Assembly: GCA_016193485.1 (NCBI GenBank)
Contig: JACPRZ010000064.1
Location: 81,173 to 145,172 of the forward strand
Direction: 5' to 3'
Source: Bacteroidota bacterium
Lineage (GTDB): Bacteria; Bacteroidota; Bacteroidia; JACPRZ01
DNA: 64,000 bases
The translations under genes and the position numbers were made by a program. The notes beneath the pieces were generated by a model. The model saw only the letters and a program-made list of their open reading frames with translations. It ran no database searches and was not told the origin of the DNA. Shown in pieces: positions 45,750 to 53,131 of the stretch (position 1 is its first letter; the number at the start of each line of letters is the position of its first letter).

Positions 45750-47255
45750 ATGTTGTCAGATCAAAAATCCATAGGCACAAATTTCAACATCCAAGGTGTT
45801 TTTCCTTGGGACTTGCTCCCTGGGGCTTGGTGCTTGGGACTTGGGACTTGGTGCTTTGGGTTTTGGATAATCCTCACCCCCTCCCTCCTTTATTCCCAGA
45901 AACTCAATCCAGATGGAACGATTGACTGCACCAATCCAACACACCTGGTTATCAGAAAAGATACGATTATGATGGAGAGCAGCGGTGATTACGAAAAATT
46001 CGAGCCCTCTCCCACCCCCCTCGTTTTTTACCGCGAATCGGACAAATATACTTTCTGGTACAAACTGAGCATTGAGGATCCATGCGAACTTCTTTTTGAA
46101 ATAATCTCGCAGAATCCATCGGATAATTATGATTTTTTCCTTTACAAAAACACGGAACCGAATTTCTGCCTGGGGTTGATCCGCAAAACCATCATTCCCA
46201 TTCGCGCCAATCTTTTCAGGAACCCTTCAACCGGGCAAATCACGGGACTTTCACCGGATTCGCCATTGAAAGAAGATACGGCCATGTACCGGAAATACAA
46301 TTATCTTTATTCAAATGCTTTTCATACCCCGGTACCGGTAAAAAAAGGCGAAGAATATTACCTCAATGTATTTCACACCCGCGGTGAGGACTGCGGCCAT
46401 TTCCTCAGTGTTACTGCGGGCAGCCATTCAGTCAACATACAGGCGATTCATAAAAACTGTTTTATCCCTTATGCCGATGAAATGCAACTGGAAGCGCTTA
46501 AAAAAGCGGAAGATAAAAATCCCCCCCCGGAATTCATTGTCCCTAAAGAAGCGATATTAAATACCGGTGAACCAGTTCCCGTTGTAAAAAAAACCGTTGA
46601 AGAAACCATCACTATAACTGGAACCGTGTTTGACAGCAAAAAGATGAAACCGCTCAATGCGGAAGTGAGAATTACCGACAAATCCGGTAAACCGGTTCCG
46701 GTAAACTATTCACCTGCAACGGGAGTATATGAAGCCACGGTTTCAAAGGGCAGCGATTACCGTGTAACCGTAAGTGCCGTTGGCTATAAAGAAGAAATCG
46801 TGCCGGTGGAAAAAGTTTCGGCACCGGTTCCTGTAAAAATCACGATGAATCCGGTACGCGCAGGCGAAAAATTCGTGATGGATAAAATTTATTTCCATCC
46901 GAACACCTACGCATTCCGGAAGGAAGCATATCCCGAGTTGGATAAACTACTCGATTACCTTTTACGCAACGATGATGTCAGAATAGAAATTGCCGGACAC
47001 ACCAACGGCAATCACTCCATAAAAAAAGAGAAGGCATACGCTCATCTCGGACAGGAATGGAATTTCCAGGGATCGGCAAAGCAATTATCAAGAATGCGTT
47101 CAGAAGCGGTAAAAAAATACCTAATTAAAAAAGGCGTTTCACCCGAACGACTGAAGACATCCGGCTACGGAGGCGACCAGCCGGTAGTTGCCAAAGCGAG
47201 GACCATGCAGGAAGCGCTGAAAAATATAAGGGTGGAGATAATGGTGGTGGAGTAG
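45750..47255 (+). CDS. OmpA-family outer-membrane protein with repeat-derived signal peptide
   Basis: This 501-residue protein has an N-terminal domain of about 200 residues, then a carboxypeptidase-regulatory-like beta-sandwich (ITGTVFDSKKMKPLNAEVRI, around 290-360). A C-terminal OmpA domain (IEIAGHTNGNHSIKKEKAY with NIRVEIMVVE at the end) should bind peptidoglycan. The signal peptide region (from about residue 18 to YSQ) reads as hydrophobic GAWCLGLGTWCFGFW plus IILTPSLLYSQ and is encoded by CTTGGGACTTGG and CCCCCTCCCTCC repeats. C8 at 46521-46528 encodes Pro-Pro-Pro. Confidence 0.82.
   Translation: MLSDQKSIGTNFNIQGVFPWDLLPGAWCLGLGTWCFGFWIILTPSLLYSQKLNPDGTIDCTNPTHLVIRKDTIMMESSGDYEKFEPSPTPLVFYRESDKYTFWYKLSIEDPCELLFEIISQNPSDNYDFFLYKNTEPNFCLGLIRKTIIPIRANLFRNPSTGQITGLSPDSPLKEDTAMYRKYNYLYSNAFHTPVPVKKGEEYYLNVFHTRGEDCGHFLSVTAGSHSVNIQAIHKNCFIPYADEMQLEALKKAEDKNPPPEFIVPKEAILNTGEPVPVVKKTVEETITITGTVFDSKKMKPLNAEVRITDKSGKPVPVNYSPATGVYEATVSKGSDYRVTVSAVGYKEEIVPVEKVSAPVPVKITMNPVRAGEKFVMDKIYFHPNTYAFRKEAYPELDKLLDYLLRNDDVRIEIAGHTNGNHSIKKEKAYAHLGQEWNFQGSAKQLSRMRSEAVKKYLIKKGVSPERLKTSGYGGDQPVVAKARTMQEALKNIRVEIMVVE
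45804..45895 (+). repeat. CTTGGGACTTGG repeat run and partial C-rich element within a signal peptide
   Basis: The stretch contains CTTGGGAC, CTTGGTG and CTTGGGG-type units repeated to about 45866, then CTCACCCCCTCCCTCCTTTA (45873-45892), which matches the first arm and tail of the palindromic element at 47341-47374. The whole run is translated as the hydrophobic core of the signal sequence. Confidence 0.6.
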
Positions 47256-47340
47256 TATAATAATACATTTTCCACGCGGAACGGGAAAGATTGTAATAGT
47301 AATCAATCACTGTCAAAGACGGTAGTTTTTCAAACACCTC

Positions 47341-47374
47341 ACCCCCTACCCCTCTCCTTATTAAGGAGAGGGGT
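47341..47374. repeat. Intergenic palindromic element with 13-bp perfect arms
   Basis: Arms ACCCCTCTCCTTA (47348-47360) and TAAGGAGAGGGGT (47362-47374) flank one T; a C-rich tail ACCCCCT precedes them. On the minus strand this is a hairpin followed by a G-rich tail, identical in design to the elements inside leuS, DUF5686 and CHU_C genes. It lies between two convergent genes and may serve as their terminator. Confidence 0.7.
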
Positions 47375-47397
47375 GCTGAATGGCAGCCATTTTTTTA

Positions 47398-47868
47398 CTA
47401 AAGGCATATCGTTTCTAATGTAAATTTTTCTCCCAATATGAACTTCCTTTCGCTCATCAGTTCAAAAATAATTCCATTGAAAATAAACAACGAACTTAAA
47501 ATTCCGGTGCTTGCTGAAATATAGGGTTTTTCGCCATTTACTACTTCATTAAACAATTCAACTGTTGTAAAGAAAATACCACCCATAATCAGCATGCAGC
47601 CGCCTTCCCTGTAATTCAGTGATTTCCTTATGATTTTTACCGATTGTATGTCCTTTAAAAATATTTCAACGCCATGAATAATAAAAAATCCATCGCAAAT
47701 TGAATCAATTTTCCCGGTACTCCATCTGCCATTAAGCAGATAGGTTATCTCATCGTTCTCTAAAAAAACAGATATTTTTTTGTGTCCTTTTTTAAGCGCT
47801 AAATGACAATCGGCAAAAGATAACAGGTTAATCAGCAGAAAAAAAAGAAGGGGAATGATAACTTTCAT
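47398..47868 (-). CDS. Exported hypothetical protein
   Basis: This 156-residue protein has a signal peptide (residues 1-21) ahead of a small beta-rich domain, a hydrophobic segment around 92-106 (GGCMLIMGGIFFTTV) and another around 120-136. No known motif. It follows the T9SS cargo gene on the same strand, 63 bp downstream. Function unknown. Confidence 0.65.
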   Translation of the reverse strand: MKVIIPLLFFLLINLLSFADCHLALKKGHKKISVFLENDEITYLLNGRWSTGKIDSICDGFFIIHGVEIFLKDIQSVKIIRKSLNYREGGCMLIMGGIFFTTVELFNEVVNGEKPYISASTGILSSLFIFNGIIFELMSERKFILGEKFTLETICL

Positions 47869-47931
47869 AGATAGGGACCCGTAAATACAGATAACTTGCC
47901 ATAATTGAAAGTATTACACCTGAAAATTGCT

Positions 47932-50412
47932 TTACTCCTTTGTCATTTTCTTCACAACTACCCCATCTGATGTTCTAATGTGCAGGAAATAAATTCCCTG
48001 CCTGAAATCCGAAATATTAATCGTGATTGGTTTTCCCGTGTTGGTGGCGGATGAGGTATAGAAGCGTTCCCCGATGATTGAATAAATATTCAACTCACGG
48101 ATTGATTGACCGGGAGCAAAAATAATAATTTGACCATCCGTTGGATTTGGATAAATTATTACCGGGTTTTCAGAGTAATTTTCATCGGAAAACGTTATGA
48201 GGTTATTATAAATGTTAGACAGGGAATAAATGTAATTTGTATTGTTTTTAAGTGTTGGCGAACAGGATATATTCCATTGGGTTTTCACCCTCCATGATGC
48301 GGTGCTTTGATAAACAGCGTATAGCGGATCGCTTATTACTTGTTGCGTCCCGGCTACACTAGCCACCGCCTGCCAGTTACCGGTGCTGTTGTCATCGCGC
48401 ATAAGGATGTAATTTGAAACGGGATTGGCTCCGTTTTCAATGGTGTATGGCTGGGTCCAGTAAAAGGTGCCGCTGTTATTAAGAAAATAGATGGTGTTGT
48501 GATAAGGACTCATATCACTGTAACTTCCGCAAGTGTCGTGAACGCTGATTTTGTAACGGTAAGTTCCGTTATTTGGATCACCGGTATTGGGGAAATAGAG
48601 CGTTCGTACCGTATCAACAAACATGCTTAATGAATCATAGGGGATTCTTGCAATGGGCTGGTAGTTGTTTGTGGTTATTTCCCTGAATACAATAAAACTG
48701 TCAACACTATTAAATTGGGTTTTATCCCAAACGATAATGTTGTATTGAGAAAGGGAATCAACGGTAACCATGCAGATGCGCGCGGAGTCCATAGGAGGTT
48801 CGGTAATAGTTACCGAAGATGTTTGTGCACAACCAAAGGATTCGGTAATTGTAACCGTAAAATTCCCGGCAGATAAATTATTTACCGATGATGTTGATTG
48901 AGGGGGTGTTGTATTCCATAAATAAGTGTAGGGCTGATTGCCTCCGGATGTTGTTGTGACTGCTGTTCCGTTATCAGCACTGTAGCATGTTGCATCAGTA
49001 AATGAAACAATGGCTGAAGAAAAATTATAAATGTCAGCAGTAAACATATCAAAATATCCAACCGGGTTTAATGATACATCCCCGAATGAAGCCGGAGTAC
49101 TTACATATTTCCCGGTAAAATAAACATTGTCACCTAACCCAGCAGCAATAGCCCATCCGATATCCATACCTGTGCCACCCGCTTTTTTTGCCCACAGCGC
49201 ATTACCTGCAGTATCGTACTTTGCAATAAAAATATCCGGGTCATTAGAACCATAATTATACAAGGTATCCATTCCGAAGATGATATAATTACTGTAAAAA
49301 CATCCGGTAATATATATATTATCTGTCGCACTTGCTGAAATCCCATAAGAATTGTCAGTGTTTTGACTACCAACGCCTTTCGCCCATACAACATTACCTC
49401 CGGTATTATACTTTATAATAAAAATGTCATTGTTCCCTCCTGAAGAACTATGCACGAGGGTTGTGCTTCCAAAAATTACTGAGACACTACTAAAACTTCC
49501 GGTTATATAAATATTTCCAGCTGCATCATGTGCAATAGCATTGCCGATAACACTTCCCCACAAGCCCTGTGTTCCCATTGTCCAAATTACATTACCGGCA
49601 GAATCATATTCGGCAACAAAAAGGACATAATTTCCAGGTTCAGAATTAAATAATGTCGTATTGCCAAAACGGATAGAATCGCCCTGAAAACTTCCGGTAA
49701 CGTAAACATTACTCCCAACTACAGTTACTCCATAACCATCATCATACCGGTTACTTCCTGCGTTTCCCGCCCAGATAACATTGCCGGATGAATCATATTT
49801 TGCAATAAAGAAATCAGTGTTACCTGAACCATTGTTATTAAATGTTGTATCGCCAAAAGTAATTGATGAACTATAAAAACTTCCGGTAACATACGCATTA
49901 CCTCCTCCATCAACTGCGATACCATAACCGAAATCATAGCTGTTTCCACCTGTACCTTTTGCCCAAAGCACATTGCCTCCCGTATCATATTTTACTATAA
50001 AGACATCGCCAAAACCGATAGCGTTACCGGTAAGTGCGGTGGTATCAAAGGTGACTGATGTGGTTGTAAAATTCCCGGTGACATAAACATAGCCATCAGC
50101 ATCCGTTGTAATGCCATAACCTATTGCTCCTCCGTAAGCGCTTTTAGCCCAAAGCACTGAACCACCAGAGCTATATTTTACAATATAGTATGCATCAGCA
50201 CCCGGATTATTATTCGTAAGTATAGTGCTTCCAAAAGTTATTGAGGTACTTTTAAAGAATCCGGTAACATATACATTTCCGTTACCATCAGTTGCAATAC
50301 TTCTTCCCCCATCTTCATTAGTTCCTCCAGCGCTTTTTGCCCAGAAACAGTTTTGTGAATTTCCCGAAACCGCAGCCAGCAGCAGGATAAATACAAAAAG
50401 TTGTGTTTTCAT
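47932..50412 (-). CDS. T9SS cargo with SBBP beta-propeller repeats and type A sorting domain
   Basis: This 826-residue secreted protein has a signal peptide (about 1-19) and at least seven copies of an SBBP-type repeat of about 55 residues (each with DGNGNVYVTGFF, then IVKYDTGGNVLWAK). It continues with a SprB-like segment (YLWNTTPPQSTSSVNNLSAG, TVTITESFGC) and an Ig/fibronectin-like region. The C-terminal T9SS type A sorting domain (IYPNPTDGQIII to VVVKKMTKE) directs export by gliding-linked type IX secretion. It is probably a surface adhesin or structural protein. It starts 16 bp downstream of the 198-residue secreted-protein gene. Confidence 0.92.
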   Translation of the reverse strand: MKTQLFVFILLLAAVSGNSQNCFWAKSAGGTNEDGGRSIATDGNGNVYVTGFFKSTSITFGSTILTNNNPGADAYYIVKYSSGGSVLWAKSAYGGAIGYGITTDADGYVYVTGNFTTTSVTFDTTALTGNAIGFGDVFIVKYDTGGNVLWAKGTGGNSYDFGYGIAVDGGGNAYVTGSFYSSSITFGDTTFNNNGSGNTDFFIAKYDSSGNVIWAGNAGSNRYDDGYGVTVVGSNVYVTGSFQGDSIRFGNTTLFNSEPGNYVLFVAEYDSAGNVIWTMGTQGLWGSVIGNAIAHDAAGNIYITGSFSSVSVIFGSTTLVHSSSGGNNDIFIIKYNTGGNVVWAKGVGSQNTDNSYGISASATDNIYITGCFYSNYIIFGMDTLYNYGSNDPDIFIAKYDTAGNALWAKKAGGTGMDIGWAIAAGLGDNVYFTGKYVSTPASFGDVSLNPVGYFDMFTADIYNFSSAIVSFTDATCYSADNGTAVTTTSGGNQPYTYLWNTTPPQSTSSVNNLSAGNFTVTITESFGCAQTSSVTITEPPMDSARICMVTVDSLSQYNIIVWDKTQFNSVDSFIVFREITTNNYQPIARIPYDSLSMFVDTVRTLYFPNTGDPNNGTYRYKISVHDTCGSYSDMSPYHNTIYFLNNSGTFYWTQPYTIENGANPVSNYILMRDDNSTGNWQAVASVAGTQQVISDPLYAVYQSTASWRVKTQWNISCSPTLKNNTNYIYSLSNIYNNLITFSDENYSENPVIIYPNPTDGQIIIFAPGQSIRELNIYSIIGERFYTSSATNTGKPITINISDFRQGIYFLHIRTSDGVVVKKMTKE

Positions 50413-50428
50413 AGTAAGATTGTTTTGG

Positions 50429-51022
50429 TTATTCTATTTTTTCAAAATCCAGGTTTGCCGGTTCCTTATGGGGCAACCCATGTTCATTATTTTTACCTGT
50501 CACAGGGATTGAATTATCCACCACTTCAAAAGATAAATTATCAAACCAGATTTGACCTGTTCCAGCCAGTAAAGCGCCATAAGCAATATTAGAAGAATTT
50601 AAGGGAACATCCAGAACGATTTCATATTTTTGCCATTCCGATGTTCCTTTAACGGACCTGTCGTGCATGTTATCAAAAGAAAGTGGCGTATTCGAATTGG
50701 GCTGGTCAACCCGTAACCAGAATCCCGCCCATTGGATAACATCTTTTGATTTCATATAACCGGTCATACGAACTCTTTTTCCGCGGAACATATCCGGCAA
50801 ACAATTTTGCATAAGTGTTCCAAAGCCGTTTATTTTTTTGTCTTTTGATTTTATTGTCGCTGCGTTTTTACCATCCTGGCCTGCCCATTTGTCAGTGCCC
50901 ATTTCGTAACTGCCGGGTTTATTTCCTGCCTTAAACCAGCCCTGTGGCAGGTCAAAGGAGAAAAATGTTAGCGCCAGTCCAATTAATAACACCCGGTGGA
51001 AAAAATTAAATGCTGCCATCAT
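50429..51022 (-). CDS. Secreted carbohydrate-binding-like protein
   Basis: This protein of about 197 residues, from the Met at 51022 (MMAAFNFFHRVLLIGLALTF), has a signal peptide and a single jelly-roll domain. It contains GWFKAGNKPGSYEMGTDKWA, FRGKRVRMTGYMKSKDV and AGTGQIWFDNLSFEVVD, a pattern found in stand-alone proteins and at the C terminus of some regulators in several phyla. The beta-sandwich and Trp/Asp-rich face suggest glycan or lipid binding; no catalytic site is seen. It probably shares a transcript with the T9SS cargo gene. A longer frame to 51067 is less likely because its added residues break the signal peptide. Confidence 0.7.
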   Translation of the reverse strand: MMAAFNFFHRVLLIGLALTFFSFDLPQGWFKAGNKPGSYEMGTDKWAGQDGKNAATIKSKDKKINGFGTLMQNCLPDMFRGKRVRMTGYMKSKDVIQWAGFWLRVDQPNSNTPLSFDNMHDRSVKGTSEWQKYEIVLDVPLNSSNIAYGALLAGTGQIWFDNLSFEVVDNSIPVTGKNNEHGLPHKEPANLDFEKIE

Positions 51023-51193
51023 AGTAGAAATTATTAGGTTGTTTATTACCCGGTAAAGATAACACAAAAAATCGTAATAATGCAGTGAATGTACAGGCGT
51101 AGGGTTATAATATGCAGATGTACCAAAAATGCAATTATTTGATTTTCAAAGGCAGTATTCTGACTCTTTCCAATTAGAATTTTCATACCCTTT

Positions 51194-51412
51194 CTATGGC
51201 GCATCGGTTTCTTCGGAGCGCCAGGTAGCATAGGCCAGCGCTTCATGCACGTCTGGTTCTTCAAGATAAGGATACGACTTCAGAACATCTTTTATGGTAT
51301 ATCCTTCCGCAAGTAATCCAACAATAGTACCTACGGTAACACGCATACCGCGTATGCACGGCTTCCCGCCCATTACATTCGTATTAAAAGTTATGCGCGA
51401 TAAATTTTTCAT
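51194..51412 (-). CDS. DUF433 (antitoxin-like) protein
   Basis: This 72-residue DUF433 protein has the family pattern: the strand RITFNTNVMGGKPCIRGMRV, a turn, and an HTH-like helix pair (IVGLLAEGYTIKDVLKSYP; LEEPDVHEALAYA). DUF433 proteins usually act as antitoxins and sit directly upstream of a DUF5615 PIN-like toxin. Here the next 130 bp carry only a 46-codon frame starting MKILI 7 nt downstream, which keeps the usual toxin first residues but no domain. The partner therefore looks lost. Confidence 0.85.
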   Translation of the reverse strand: MKNLSRITFNTNVMGGKPCIRGMRVTVGTIVGLLAEGYTIKDVLKSYPYLEEPDVHEALAYATWRSEETDAP

Positions 51413-51492
51413 ATAAATAAAGATTGAAAATCAATACAATTTACAAAAATCAGGAAATTCACCAATCCCGGCCATATAAAGGGGTGTATACT

Positions 51493-51529
51493 ATATGGAT
51501 ATAATATGGATAAAATATGGGTATATTTG
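51493..51529 (+). promoter_or_regulatory. Three 9-bp iterons with 11-bp period overlapping the Fic promoter
   Basis: ATATGGATA (51493), ATATGGATA (51504) and ATATGGGTA (51515) repeat exactly every 11 bp, about one helical turn. The last one runs into TATATTTG at 51522-51529, which fits the TAnnTTTG -7 box. Same-face spacing over a promoter is a classic operator layout. Confidence 0.6.
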
Positions 51530-51584
51530 CTCTTTGCAATTCTGAAATTCATGGGTAATTTACGGATATAATAGGAGTATTGCC

Positions 51585-52658
51585 ATGGAAAAAAAACTGA
51601 TTTTTGATTTTAATTCAACACAGCAGATTATTAACCTGATCGGCCGTATTGATTCTTTCAGGGGACGATGGCTGGCGATTGAAAAAAAGGATAGCCGTTA
51701 CCTTAAGGACTTGCGACATATAGCCACTATTGAGAGTACGGGGGCGTCCACACGGATTGAGGGAGCGACATTGACCGATAAGGCAATAGAAACGCTGCTT
51801 AACTCCGTCAGGATAAGCAAGATTAAATCAAGAGAAGAACAGGAAGTTGTGGGATACTATGAAACACTGGATGTGATACTTGATAATTATGAGAGTATTC
51901 CGCTAAGTGAAAATTATATTAAGCAGTTACATGGCATTGTACTCAAATACAGCAGTAAGGATAGCCGCCATAGAGGAGAATATAAATCCCATTCCAATAA
52001 AGTGGTTGCAAACTACCCGGGCGGAAAACAGGCGGTGATATTTAATACCACCGAACCTTACTTAGTGAAAAAGGAAATGGACGAATTGCTTGATTGGACG
52101 AACAGGGCATTTGCAAAGGGAGAACTCCATCCGCTCATTATTACAGGGGCGTTTGTTTATGAATTTTTATCCATACATCCTTTTCAGGATGGTAATGGCA
52201 GGATATCGCGGCTGCTGACTAACTTGCTGCTGCTGAAGCATGGCTATTTGTTTATTCATTATATATCATTTGAACACCTTATAGAAGAAAGAAAGAAAAA
52301 TTATTTCAGAGCGTTGATGAGCGGTCAAAAGAACCGGTATAAGAAAAACGAGAATATCAGTCAATGGATACTTTTCCTGCTGGACTGCTTATCTTCCCTC
52401 ATAATAAAACTTGAAAAGAAATACGAAACATACAACAGGAAAGGCGCTTACCTTAATGGAAGGCAGAAAAAAGTTGTCGCCATTATTAAAAAACATGCCC
52501 CTGTAAAATTATCCGATATTCTGTCATCGTTTCCCGGAATATCCAGAAACACACTTAAAAAGGATCTTTTATACCTTGTAAATGAGAATGTGATTTTTAA
52601 AACCGGTGCAGGAAAAAGTACGGTCTATGGTATAAAAGAACCCGTAGATAATCTCTGA
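51585..52658 (+). CDS. Fic-family AMP-transferase with N-terminal inhibitory helix
   Basis: This 357-residue Fic protein should transfer AMP, or another nucleotide part, onto a target protein. The Fic core HPFQDGNGR is at 198-206, complete and with catalytic His198. The self-inhibition motif STRIEG (Ser55 to Glu59-Gly60) sits N-terminal, as in class II Fic. A C-terminal winged helix (VVAIIKKHAPVKLSDILSSF; ISRNTLKKDLLYLVNE) suggests DNA binding and possible autoregulation through the upstream iterons. It is lower in GC than its flanks. No antitoxin is adjacent. Confidence 0.9.
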   Translation: MEKKLIFDFNSTQQIINLIGRIDSFRGRWLAIEKKDSRYLKDLRHIATIESTGASTRIEGATLTDKAIETLLNSVRISKIKSREEQEVVGYYETLDVILDNYESIPLSENYIKQLHGIVLKYSSKDSRHRGEYKSHSNKVVANYPGGKQAVIFNTTEPYLVKKEMDELLDWTNRAFAKGELHPLIITGAFVYEFLSIHPFQDGNGRISRLLTNLLLLKHGYLFIHYISFEHLIEERKKNYFRALMSGQKNRYKKNENISQWILFLLDCLSSLIIKLEKKYETYNRKGAYLNGRQKKVVAIIKKHAPVKLSDILSSFPGISRNTLKKDLLYLVNENVIFKTGAGKSTVYGIKEPVDNL

Positions 52659-52668
52659 ATTTCAAAAA

Positions 52669-53121
52669 TCAGTTAACCTCACCCGCCTCGCCTTCATTGA
52701 ATTTTAAAAGAACCTTTATTTTTCCGCTAATAACTTTAATTACAAAATAATATAATACCCCCTGCAACAAAATCAAGAAGCAAAAGAGGAAAAATTCAAA
52801 AATTTCGCTCCTGAAAAAACTTCCGGACCCAAGTTCTATGTTTCGTTCTTCTATTGTCAGGATGATTAAACTGAATGGAAAAAACAGGACTTTAAAAATG
52901 GTTTGGAATACCGGGTTATAAAACCGCAAAACGCCAATTACCCACCCCAGGATAAAAGTTGCAGCCATAAAAATCAAAAGCAGTTTAAGTTGTTTATTTT
53001 CCTTTACGATTGCATACAGTTTTGGCACACCCCAAATCATTATCAGCAGTACAATAAGGAAGAAGTAAAAATAATAATCTGATGACGAAGATGCTGCGCC
53101 ACCGGCTAATATTGGATTCAT
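52669..53121 (-). CDS. Small four-helix membrane protein, unknown
   Basis: This 150-residue protein has four hydrophobic helices (about 15-33, 45-63, 70-88, 105-128) and a charged tail. No motif recognised. It follows the 950-residue CHU_C protein gene by 10 bp on the same strand, so it may be part of that unit. Function unknown. Confidence 0.7.
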   Translation of the reverse strand: MNPILAGGAASSSSDYYFYFFLIVLLIMIWGVPKLYAIVKENKQLKLLLIFMAATFILGWVIGVLRFYNPVFQTIFKVLFFPFSLIILTIEERNIELGSGSFFRSEIFEFFLFCFLILLQGVLYYFVIKVISGKIKVLLKFNEGEAGEVN

Positions 53122-53131
53122 TGGGAAAAAA

